From Absidia repens (Eukaryota > Mucoromycota > Mucoromycetes > Mucorales > Cunninghamellaceae), in NCBI GenBank assembly GCA_002105175.1, contig MCGE01000009.1, forward strand, positions 434,001 to 498,000: a DNA stretch of 64,000 nucleotides, read 5' to 3'. This document shows positions 11,712-21,674 of the stretch, one piece after another (the first letter of the stretch is position 1; the number at the start of each line of letters is the position of its first letter). The notes beneath the pieces are model-generated. The model made no database searches. It saw only the letters and a program-made list of their open reading frames with translations, and had not been told where the DNA came from. A program made the translations under genes and the position numbers.

Positions 11712-12479
11712 ATCCTCTCCTCCCCCCCCCTCCCTCACTTTGTCTATTGTATCTTATTTTTAGTATATCTTTCCTCTTCCACCTTCCCTTTCCTTTCCTT
11801 CCTTTTTTTAAGCTGGTTATTATTATGATCCCCTTCACCCTTCCTTCTTCCTTATACTTCATATTGACTCATTCTTGATACACACTCATAGTATTCATTC
11901 ATTTATTCCAACCTTTCTGTGATATTTTTTTTTTACACTATCAGTCTTAAACATATCATTCAAAACCAATAAATGAACTTTTTTTTTATTATCTCATATA
12001 CCGATTAATCGGAGAAGTGTGCACTTATGAACTTTTTTCTTTTATGTCTTTTTTTTTTTTTTTTTTTTTTTTTGTGGGATCTGGTTGTTAGTAGATAATA
12101 TTAAGTGCACTGAGTCTAGAAAAGTTTAGCATGATTTTAAAAGGCAAAAAAAAAAAAAAAAAGGAAGGAATGCTGTTATATCGTAGGCAGGGTAACCAGG
12201 CGTAAAAACGTAGACAGAGATTTCCTTTTTTTATACTATGGAAGGGCACAAACACTATGGTGCAGTTTAACAAGACCGTACAGCAGGGTCCACAATATGA
12301 TATCAACGAGAAAACGAAATTTTATCGTTTCTGTGGGTAACAACGTTATTCTAATGTGTGTAGCCATGCTATATATAGCAAGACAGGGGATTCTGGACCC
12401 TTCTTTTATTTTGTTCTTTTCATCGAAATGAAAAAGGTTACCAAGGGAAATGTTCAGAGCTGCAGTTCAGCCAGCGACC
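11712..12479. other. 3' flank of the methyltransferase gene
   Basis: Pyrimidine-rich, with several homopolymer T runs (for example about 12051-12073) and an A run near 12148. Polyadenylation-like AATAAA occurs near 11970. No gene seen. Leads into repeat copy R3. Confidence 0.45.
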
Positions 12480-13490
12480 ACAGGAAAGATTTTACACCCC
12501 GCCCACGTGGATTTTTATTTACTCCCAATTTTTTTGCCCTCTCCCTTCTCTTTTTTTTTTTCCCCTTTTTCTTAGCATTGTAGCTTCTTTCAGGTGATGG
12601 TGATCTTAGATTAGTGTCAGGACTAGTATAGACAGGGTTTCAACTCAGGGATTACAACATACATGGGAAACCCCTTTCATTTTGAATGCAGAATTTTGGA
12701 CCACCATCAGTTATCTAAAGTCTTCATTAGCTTCGTCTAGTATTAGTTTGCCATAGCTTGTATCTATATTTGAATAAAATATGTTTCATTTTACATACTT
12801 CAATGAAAAATGTTTCATTAGTTCTTCTCATGTCTTGTGCAATTGATCTCTTTTTGTCGACCGTCATTCCTTTTGACTATTGTTGATCGTTGTTATACTT
12901 CAATAAAATATATCCTTTTAGTCTTTGTCGTGTATTGTACAGTATATTAGATCCCTTTTTACAACCTTCCCTTTAGATAAGTGTTTGCCATACTTCAACG
13001 CTTATATTAGCTTCCCTCATGTTTCCTCCAGTAGATCCCTACATTAGAACCCTTGCTTACAATAAACTCTTCGTCTTTACTTAGAGTCAATCAATATGTT
13101 TCAATAAAATATATCTTTTTGTTTATCGTGCTCTGACTCAATTGATAGTAAACAAGATAGCTACTGTAGTTGGTTTCTGAGCATCCTACTAGACACATGC
13201 TCTCTAATTCACCCAATATGATTACATTTGTCCCTAAAGACCCAGTAACTGTTTGACAGTCTTCGATCGCTTACTAGAAAAGTCGGTTCTAGGCTGTTTC
13301 ATATGAAGAGTGACCATACTCCGGCTCTACCATTCATATCAATCCATCTAGGCCTCGCATCAGCGTTACCTCCACTAGAACATAATATACTGCAAATATT
13401 CATCTCGTTATATTTTATACTTTTTGTATGTGGTAATTTTTTTCTAAAAACATTAAAGCCCAAACTGAAGCTACTTGGGTCCAAAAGGGT
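12480..13490 (+). repeat. Dispersed repeat copy R3 (plus orientation, longest copy)
   Basis: Starts with AGCGACCACAGGAAAGATTT and CCCGCCCACGTGG (about 12498-12511), then a T-rich tract, TTAGATTAGTGTCAGGACTA, GGGAAACCCCTTTCATTTTG and TTGAATAAAATATGTTTC. The AATAAAATAT motif recurs near 12775, 12902 and 13103, so the copy seems to hold internal, degenerate sub-repeats. The distal part (CTCTACCATTCATATCAATC to TACTGC) aligns with the end of copy R4. It lies between convergent genes (methyltransferase + and uL3 -). Confidence 0.75.
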
Positions 13491-13915
13491 CCTGACACCC
13501 CCCCCCCTTGCTCAACTACGCCATACCCGACAAAGATTAATATCTATCACAGCCAAATGACTATTACCCGCAACTATGTATACGAAAAATAAAAACATAA
13601 TAATCAAAAAGCAATCACAACTAACAATACAAAATAAAGATTTTAAATCATATAAATTCAACCCTTCCCACATATTCATCACCCAAATACATTCACTTCT
13701 AAAACGACAAAATAGAGTCGCCAACTACCAAACACATAAAAACGATGTAGACAAAAAAGAATTGATTTTTTATTTCCAACAATGTAAAAAAAAATATATA
13801 AAGACTAGTAAACTAACACACTAAAAAAGTAAAGAGGGCAAATTCACTAAACTAAAAAATTTTCTTTCCAAAAGGCATACATCTAATGGCAGGATCCAGG
13901 AAAGGAAGCAGGCAT
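13491..13915. other. 3' flank of the uL3 gene
   Basis: AT-rich sequence immediately downstream of the uL3 stop codon (minus strand), probably including its 3' untranslated region. Includes a run of nine or more C near 13499. No gene seen. Confidence 0.45.
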
Positions 13916-15245
13916 TTAAAGATCCTTCTTGAGGGTACCCAAGAATTGATGCTTTTCGGCGGGAGTTTGGAAGCGACCGTGACCGAACTTGGAGGAGGTA
14001 TCGATGAACTTGAGGGACACCTTTTCCAAAGCAGAGCGCTTGGTGTGGACAGTCATGGACTTGCGGAAGGTCAAGACACGCTTCTTGGCACCAGCACAAC
14101 AACCCTTGATCATGATGAAGTCTTCGTTGACCATACCGTAGTGAGGGAAGCCACCCATAGGAGTGATTTGCTTATCAGTGACATCGTATTCAGTAGCACC
14201 AGACTTGGCATCGGTACCAGTGGCAATGCGGTAGATCTTCTTGTTGATTTCAGTACGTCTGTGGTAACCACGTTGACCGGCACGGGGAACGGAGTACATG
14301 ACGCGAGAAGGATGCCAGGCACCAATACAAGCAACCTTACGGAGACCACGATGAGTCTTACGAGGCAATTTCTTGGTACCCCAACGATGAGTGACACCTT
14401 CGAAACCGTGACCCTTGGTAGTACCAATGATATCGATCATTTCGTCTTGTTCAAAGATAGAGGCAACAGCAACTTCCTTTTCAAAGTGTTCACGAGCATA
14501 GTCGACCTTAGCAGCAACATCACCACCGTTGAGTTGGATTTCCATGATGTGAGCCTTCTTTTGACCGAGACGAGCCTTGGAGATTTGAGTGTGGGCAATG
14601 ACACGGACGACAGAGCAGTACTTCTTGATACGTTCGAGTTCACGAGTGACATCCTTGGCACCTTCGGCGTACTTCTTGGCGTATTGGGTGAAGGCCTTTC
14701 TCTTGGAGCGGTACCAGTTCTTGTAGAATCGACGCTTGGCTTCTTCAGACAAATGTTCGGCCCAGACGGTAGTCAAAGTACGGAGACCACGAGGAGTTTC
14801 GACGTAACCAACAACACCAATGATGACCATGGGGGGAGTTTCGATGACAGTGACGGCTTCGACGATTTCCTTCTTGTGCATCTTGGATCCAGGGCGTTCC
14901 AAATCACGGACAATGTGGGTCATACCAGCCTTGTAACCCATGAAGGCAGTCAAGTGGACGGGCTTCTTAGGATCATCCTTGGGGAAGGCCTTGACACGAC
15001 CACGGTGAGATCTGGTTCTCTTACGAGGGGAGAAACCCAAATGACCATGACGGGGAGCTTCGTACTTTCTGTGAGACTAAAGAGGTGATCAGATAAAAAA
15101 AAAAGTTAGTGATCCATCTATATCCATCCATTCATCCAACCCATCCCATCCATCTATACAGTTCATCCAAACCGTATAAACTGTTCATTATATCATAGAT
15201 ATAATTGATAGTATTCATTTGTTTTTATATGACATTGCTTACCAT
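13916..15245 (-). CDS. RPL3: 60S ribosomal protein uL3 (L3)
   Basis: Cytosolic large-subunit protein near the peptidyl transferase centre. Two exons: 15243-15245, which is exactly the ATG, and 13916-15076; 387 residues, the same as yeast L3. The joined start reads [16 protein letters not shown]. Family segments are plain throughout: [40 protein letters not shown] (the central extension with the W-finger region), [20 protein letters not shown], and the C-terminal [16 protein letters not shown]. The single intron (15077-15242) starts GTAAGC, ends TTTAG and carries a CCAT-rich motif similar to that in the eL20 first intron. A 400-codon open frame on the opposite strand is a codon-bias shadow. 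Confidence 0.98.
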
Positions 15246-15468
15246 GATGACACGAGAAGGGGTAGAAATAAAGAGGAAGAAAAAAAAGAAAGTATGAAAA
15301 AAAGGAAAGGTAAAAGCATTTTAAAATTCTTCGGCCACCAGATTCAAATACCGCTTTTTGCTCACGGCAATTTTGGCATGTGGCTTAGAACCATGGGGTG
15401 GAGGTGTGGATTATTTTTTTTGAAGTGGCCTTTTGCTGTTTTTTCTCCTCTTCTTTACTTTATATCCA
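15246..15468. promoter_or_regulatory. Divergent promoter between uL3 and mitochondrial uS11m
   Basis: 223 bases separate the uL3 start (minus) from the uS11m start (plus), so a cytosolic and a mitochondrial ribosomal protein gene share one short promoter region. The uS11m-proximal side is T- and CT-rich. Confidence 0.6.
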
Positions 15469-16218
15469 ATGTTATCCATTTGTCGACGAGCAGCCACCAA
15501 CAACTTAGCCCCTTCATCGCTTCGATTCGTTAGTCAACGACGATGGAACAGTGATAATACTCAACCACCTACCAACAACAAGAACCATACTGACGATGCC
15601 AATGTCAAGAAGGACGAGGAAGCGGCGTCAATCGATACACAATTCCAAGGTTTATTACATGTCTTGGATTCCAGTGCATCCAAAGAAGCCAGCAGCCAAA
15701 CACAACCTCCCTCAACCTCCACCACTAACACCACATCTGCCGTAGAAGGTATCACCAATATTCTTTACGAATCGGCGAACAAACAACAATCTCAACAGTC
15801 GCCCTTCAGCGGTGGCAGCGATTATGATATGGGATATTTAGCATTATCATTATCATCCATGAATCAAGCGCCTTATCAACTTCATGTCAATGCTTCATTC
15901 AATAATACGATTATTACGTTGACTCGACCTAATGGTTCACCTTTGGTATCAACTTCAGGTGGTAGTGCTGGATTCAAAAAGGCGCAACGTAGTGGATACG
16001 AAGCCGCGCATCAGGCTGCCATTCAATTATTGGAGAAGATGCAAGCAAAAAACTTACAAGTGCCCAACATTCATATTGTCCTGAAAGGCTTTGGTCCTGG
16101 TCGTGATGCTGCGTTCAAGGCTTTGGTGGCTGGTGCTGCTTGGAATGTCCGTCGAATCACAGATGCTACCCCGGTACCATTTGGTGGTTGTCGACCAAAG
16201 AAAGCAAGACGACTCTAA
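15469..16218 (+). CDS. Mitochondrial ribosomal small-subunit protein uS11m
   Basis: Single-exon gene, 249 residues. The N-terminus MLSICRRAATNNL, with Arg and Ser residues and no acids before SQRRWNS, looks like a mitochondrial targeting sequence. A low-complexity acidic/Gln/Ser linker follows (about residues 30-130). The C-terminal half is a complete S11 domain: LHVNASFNNTIITLTRPNGS, STSGGSAGFKKAQRSGYEAA, VLKGFGPGRDAAFKAL and the terminal ITDATPVPFGGCRPKKARRL. S11 domains line the mRNA exit side of the small subunit platform. An upstream in-frame ATG at 15433 adds hydrophobic residues encoded by the T-rich leader and is less likely. Confidence 0.92.
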   Translation: MLSICRRAATNNLAPSSLRFVSQRRWNSDNTQPPTNNKNHTDDANVKKDEEAASIDTQFQGLLHVLDSSASKEASSQTQPPSTSTTNTTSAVEGITNILYESANKQQSQQSPFSGGSDYDMGYLALSLSSMNQAPYQLHVNASFNNTIITLTRPNGSPLVSTSGGSAGFKKAQRSGYEAAHQAAIQLLEKMQAKNLQVPNIHIVLKGFGPGRDAAFKALVAGAAWNVRRITDATPVPFGGCRPKKARRL

Positions 16219-16590
16219 TTTGGATGATAGGCATAGTTTTTTTTTTTTATCCCCCTCCCTTTGCTTCGCTTCCTTTTTTACATACACCTTTTTTTCATAC
16301 ATCTTTGCTCTTTATTAGTATTCTTCTTCTTTTTTTTTTGTACATGTAGATTTTGTTTAGATTAGGATTTTTTATTATTATTTATTATCCCCCCTCCCTT
16401 TCCATCTCCCATCACACGCTCGCACATTTACGAAATAAACAGAACCCATTCATAATAAATTATCTCTTCACTATGTTTGTCTTTTTGTTGGTGGCAGGGG
16501 CCAGAGCGTCGTGGCTTGAAAAAATAAAACAGGATTTTTTTTTTTCATTTATCTTCCTTTCTTGTTTCTTTCTTTTGAATAGACCTCGTC
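16219..16590. other. Spacer between uS11m and EF-P
   Basis: T-rich 3' flank of uS11m followed by the CT-rich leader of EF-P. No gene seen. Confidence 0.45.
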
Positions 16591-17468
16591 ATGCTTCGTT
16601 CCACTTATATGATACGTCCTCGGGCTTCGTTCCTTTTTAGTCAACAACAGCGACTGTTAGATCTTTCTAGCAAACGATTCTACAAGATGAGTGTGGGCAC
16701 TATCAAAAAGGGCCAAGTGGTGCAGTTCAAGAACAAAGCTTGGAAGGTGCTTAACCGTGATCATTCTTCTTCAGGACGCGGAGGCGCTGTCATCAAGGTA
16801 TTATTATCAATATTGTTTGGAATAGTATTGCAAATGGAATTAACTTGCTTGTCATATAGATGGAAATTCAAGATATAAAGACTATGGCGAAGTCCAACGA
16901 ACGGTTTAAGTCCAACGATACCTTAGAAAGTAAATAATAGTGTGGTGGGGGACACTCACTCTCTACATTCGGCTCACTTGCTTTTATTATTATTTACTGC
17001 GTAGTTTTGAATTTACAAGAAGAAACTTATCAATATCTTTACTCTGAAGGCGCTCAACTCCATTTGCTACACCCCGAAACTTTTGACGAGATCATTTTGA
17101 CGAAGGATATGTGTGAAGGTGGCGAACGGGCGGTGTCAATGCTTGAAGGTAAGGTAAGCAAGACAAAGGAAAACATAGTTTTGCTAAGCAAAATCTTCTT
17201 TCTCTTCATAGATGGTATGCCAATTTCTATTAGTTTCTTGACCACACCAGAAGAAGGACGTCAACCCGCCTTATTCAAGTTACCTGCAAATCATGTGTTT
17301 ACCGTGGGTTCTGTGGTAGAACGTGCAGGCCAGGCTGCCAAAGGAACTGTCTATAAAACTGCATCTCTCTCTAATGGTGCCAAACTTCAAGTCCCTGAAT
17401 TTGTGCATGAAGGTGATCGGATCTTGGTGGACATTGAAAATATGAAGTACATGAAGCGTGAATTATAG
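16591..17468 (+). CDS. Mitochondrial elongation factor P-like protein
   Basis: Bacterial-type EF-P, which helps ribosomes through polyproline or other hard peptide bonds; here presumably mitochondrial. Four exons: 16591-16797, 16860-16929, 17005-17148 and 17212-17468; 225 residues. The N-terminus is rich in Arg and Ser and ends KRFYK before MSVGTIKKGQ, fitting an import sequence. Domain I follows (KKGQVVQFKNKAWKVL), then the OB domains (NLQEETYQYLYSEGAQ, and the C-terminal PEFVHEGDRILVDIENMKYM). The tip loop reads SSGRGGAV; bacterial EF-Ps carry either a modified Lys or a modified Arg at this position, so the Arg suggests the Arg type. The exon 3 donor is followed by a second GTAAG four bases on. 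Confidence 0.88.
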
Positions 17469-17745
17469 TTATCTCCTTTTTTACAATAAAACAAAACAAA
17501 AAATTGCCCCTCCACTTTCTCTATTTTATTATTATTGAATCTTTATCTCCATAAAAGTCGACATGATTACACTCAAACCTTTCCCACTTTGATATCATTT
17601 TTAAAGTTTATGTGTAATTATTGCCGTATTTATTGAATCACCGATTCTCTCACTAATTCTTATCCACATTTTTGACTCTTTCTTTTCTCCATTCCTCTTG
17701 CTCTTCTTGTTCATTCTCTTGCCATTCCATTATTTTGACATTTTT

Positions 17746-19678
17746 ATGCTATCCACTACCACCTTCCCTTCGTCTCCTGCACCATGTTATCAACCCGGCT
17801 ATCCGTCATCTTCGTCTCTTCGGAATCTTGACCCGCTCCTTCCTCATTCATCTACACCCCTAGCACCGGTTCGAAAATTTGCCTCTTCAACACCTGATAT
17901 CACTCCACTTGACCGGTCAACCTCGTCTCCAACTTCTACTGCTCGGACGGCATCCTACAGTGTCCAGAAACAGAATATCACTGTGGACCCTTCTCATTTT
18001 AAAAAAATCCGACTACTCGGCAAAGGCGATGTTGGATCAGTCTATTTGGTTCAAAATGAAGAAACCAAGCAACTGTATGCTCTGAAAGGTAACATAATTC
18101 TTTCCATCGTACCCTTACTCGTGCTCAAATATATCTAAAGATCTATACTCATAAAAATTATCCTACTCTGCTATTATTGGTAGTACTGTCCAAAAAGGAA
18201 ATGGTGAAGCGTAACAAGATCAAACGGGTCAAAGTAGAACAAGCCATCTTATCGATGGCGCATCATCCATTTATTGTCCCTTTACATCATTCTTTTCAAA
18301 ATAAAGATTATCTCTTTTTTTGTCTAGAATATTGTGTGGGTGGTGAATTCTTCCGAGGCAAGCAAAAAAAAAAAACACTAGATCAAGATGGAACGGCAGA
18401 TTATACTAACGTCTATTTTGTACATAGCTCTACAACAACGGCCAGGAAAGGTATTGAAGGAACATGAAGCCAGGTTTTATGCTGCTGAAGTCGTGGCCGC
18501 TCTTGAATATCTTCATTTACATGGATTGATTTATAGGTATGTTTCATAAAAAATTAAAAAAGATCGTCATGGTTGCACACCCAATATTCACTTTTTTCTT
18601 TTTTTAGGGATCTGAAGCCTGAAAGTAAAAAAAGTTTCATATAAGTTAATTATTGGCTGACTCACTAACTCCTCTCACTATTTTTTAGATATCCTGCTTC
18701 ATCAAAGTGGTCATCTCATGCTATCCGATTTCGATCTATCGGTTCAATCTCCTACTATTGGCAACCCCACCATTGTACGTTCTGCCTTCCCGTCTCTATT
18801 TTCGGTAAAAATCCTCACCCATACAGCAAAAAAAAAAAAAAATTCACATGAACCGCAACATATTGAATCTTTTTTTTTTTTTTTTTTCACAAAAAAAAAG
18901 CATCTCCCATTACTAGATACAAAGATATGCTCCAATGTCCGCACAAATTCATTTGTAGGCACTCAAGAATACTTGGCACCCGAAGTCATTCAAGGCAATG
19001 GTCATTCAAGTACGGTAGATTGGTGGACTTTGGGCATCCTGCTATATGAAATGATTGTAAGTGGTTTGGAAGTATTGGATCGGGTGAAATTTTTCAAACT
19101 AACAGAGATTATATAAATATTTTGGATAGTATGGATTCACGCCATTTAATGGAGCCAATCGAAATGACACGTTTGATCGCATCATGACACAAAAACTCGA
19201 CTTTCCACATTTTGGCAGCAACCCATATTTCCAAGGACCAGAAATCAGTCATCAGGGAAAATCAATCATGCGCAAATTATTGGACAAGAATGAAAACAAA
19301 CGATTAGGCGCGCGTGCTGGTGCCAGTCAAGTCAAACAACATGCTTTTTTTAAACCGATCAACTTTGCTCTACTCCGTCATATGCGTCCACCTATCATGC
19401 CTGCTCAAAAAGCAAAACCAATTGATGCCGTCCATTTTGCCCATGTTAAGGAAAGTGTAAGTTTTGATTTGCATGGCAGCCTCACGGGTGACATGGATAT
19501 GGATGACGATGATAATGGTGGCGATTCACATGATTCTGATCGGGAGGACTTGGTTGATCCCTTTGCTGACTTTGGATCGGGTAAGATTTGGAAAAAAAAA
19601 AAAAAAAGAGTTCGCGTTTGTTATGTATCGACCCATCTGCCTTTTTTTTTAGTGACCCTGATCCGACCCAAGCATTGA
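17746..19678 (+). CDS. AGC-type protein kinase of the Fpk1/NRC-2 (flippase kinase) family
   Basis: Ser/Thr kinase. Eight exons: 17746-18088, 18184-18357, 18428-18536, 18608-18624, 18689-18774, about 18925-19056, 19130-19580 and 19653-19678; about 445 residues. Motifs: [13 protein letters not shown] glycine loop, YALK-VLSKKEM Lys, [13 protein letters not shown] catalytic loop, LMLSDFDLS with DFD instead of [20 protein letters not shown] activation segment and [17 protein letters not shown] and DFD are typical of fungal Fpk1/NRC-2 and plant AGC VIII kinases. The tail ends [16 protein letters not shown], a hydrophobic-motif-like end. Exon 4 is 17 nt, and the intron after exon 2 starts GC. The exon 6 acceptor is ambiguous (18924 assumed). 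In yeast, Fpk1 activates aminophospholipid flippases; the neighbouring PS synthase fits that theme. Confidence 0.88.
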
Positions 19679-20107
19679 TAGATGTTGATGACAAGCCTTC
19701 ATTTAGTTTTTAGAAATGAACCTTCCCCCCTCCCCTTGTATTTTTATCTCCTTTTTATTCAATAAAATTGATTGCTTTTATACCTTGTGATTGATTGTAT
19801 TTGTGATTGATGCGTGGATAATAAGGAGGGTTAACGGCTTTCTTTTTGATCTGATGGCGCCTACCCAAGAAATGGACAATTGAATATCCGCTCGCCTTTT
19901 GTTCGAGTCACGAGTCTGGGAAAACAAGTGCTTGGCAATGTGGAAAAAAAAAAAAAACGCTGACCCTCTTTTTTTGACCTTTTTTTTTTTTCTCTTTTTG
20001 TCATTGTACATTAATTCATTTGCCCTCCCCTTTTTTTTTTTTTTATATATCATAGACATTCAATCTTCCACTCAATATAAACCCTCTTACATTCGACGAA
20101 ACTGATA

Positions 20108-21002
20108 ATGGCAAGCGACAAAGTGAAAAAGGAATTCAACCCGAAACATTTTTCCCTTGTTCGGTAAAGCAAACCCCACCCTACCCCACCCACCTTCATG
20201 ACATTTGAATCTCCCTAATCATGCTTCTTTTGCTATTATCATTTAGGAATTTTTACATTGCTGATATCATTACGTTAATGAATGGGGTATGTGGTGTGCA
20301 GTCCGTCTTTGCATCGATGCGTTATCTTGTCTCGAACGATATCCAAGATCTTTATTCGGCCATGTCCTTTATGCCATTTGGCTTGTTTTTTGATTTTATG
20401 GATGGCCGTGTGGCGCGATGGAGAAACAATTCTTCGTTGTTGGGCCAAGAATTGGATAGCTTGGCTGACTTGGTAAGTAGCTACCTAGCGGAGGGTGTGT
20501 ACGTAGAGTATCGAATCATAGGCTAAAATTGATGATTTGATGTTTATTTGGTTTGGTGTATATAGATCTCTTTTGGTCTTGCGCCTGCAGCTTTAGCCTA
20601 TGCCAGTAAGTCAAAAATTTAAATATATATATGGAAACAGAAGACACTCACCCATAGTTTATTATAGTTGGTATGCGAACCTGGTTGGATACTGTGGTAT
20701 TGACTTACTTTGTATGTTGTGGCATTGCTAGACTGGCACGCTTCAATGCCACCGTGGCATTGGCACCAAAAGATGCAACTGGCAAGGTCAACCATTTTGA
20801 AGGTACACCAATCCCCACGTCTTTGTGTTTGGTGGCGCTCTTGGCTTGGTTTGTTTTACAAGATAGATATCTGGATGCTCTGCCTGGTCAATGCTTGGTC
20901 TTAGCTGATGGTGGTGGCTACGATTTCCATCCTTTAGTTTTGATTTATGCTGTCAGCGGTACTCTCATGATTAGCAAAACTCTTAGAATCCCCAAGCCCT
21001 AG
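20108..21002 (+). CDS. CHO1: CDP-diacylglycerol-serine O-phosphatidyltransferase (phosphatidylserine synthase)
   Basis: Makes phosphatidylserine from CDP-diacylglycerol and serine in the endoplasmic reticulum. Four exons: 20108-20163, 20247-20472, 20566-20605 and 20668-21002; 218 residues. The CDP-alcohol phosphotransferase motif D-x2-DG-x2-AR-x8-G-x3-D-x3-D is complete across DFMDGRVAR and GQELDSLAD. Several hydrophobic membrane segments flank it ([45 protein letters not shown]). [10 protein letters not shown] is a conserved PSS feature. The product is a short PssA-type enzyme, somewhat shorter than yeast Cho1 (276 residues) because of a shorter N-terminus. The stop codon is followed at once by a pentanucleotide tandem repeat. 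Confidence 0.95.
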
Positions 21003-21010
21003 TCTAGTTT

Positions 21011-21078
21011 AGTATAGTATAGTATAGTATAGTATAGTATAGTATAGTATAGTATAGTATAGTATAGTATAGTATAGT
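21011..21078. repeat. (AGTAT)n pentanucleotide tandem repeat
   Basis: About 13 perfect or near-perfect AGTAT units starting within ten bases after the PS synthase stop codon, so it lies in the 3' untranslated region. Confidence 0.97.
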
Positions 21079-21674
21079 TCAGTTTAGTTTTGATTTTCTT
21101 TTTCTATCCCTTCCATACCCTTCATAGTGCCTTCCGCCCGTCACCCCTTCTTCTTTCTCTGTATTCTTCACTTCAATATAATAAAAATAAAAATAAAATC
21201 TACTTATTTGGCTTCTGACTACGTGTTTTTCTTATCCCACATACTTTCATATCGCCTTCGCATTCTAAACTGTCTTTCTATTTTATACTATTAGCATCAA
21301 TGAATACAAAATTGAAATAAAAAATTGCACTGGCCATTTACTACATTTTGATTGTAGCCAGTCCTTTTTCTCTCACCCCAAAATCATGTGTATGATCATT
21401 CCACCCATTCTACATAATCCATTCATTTGATATTCACACATTATGAAAAATAGGATACAAAGTCAATAATAAAGAATATATGATTTTTTTTATTATGTAT
21501 GACAATTAGTAAATAAGTAAAGTAATGGCAAAACAAATATAAAAATAAAATAAAAAAAGAAGACTAGACTACTAAATAATAATAGATAATATATAGAGTA
21601 ACACACCAACTAAACTAATAGACCAAAATAAGACCGCCTGTTGTTGTTGTTGTTGTTCTTGATCCAACGTCTGA
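21079..21674. other. Convergent 3' intergenic region, PS synthase/SLM1
   Basis: Holds the 3' ends of two convergent genes. AATAAAAATAAAATC near 21180 is a plausible polyadenylation signal for the PS synthase. Unlike four other convergent regions here, no repeat copy was seen. Confidence 0.45.

Noticed and set aside
13886..15088. 400-codon open frame on the + strand
   Set aside because: It lies entirely antisense to the uL3 gene; the length is explained by codon bias of a highly expressed gene, and the peptide has no family resemblance.
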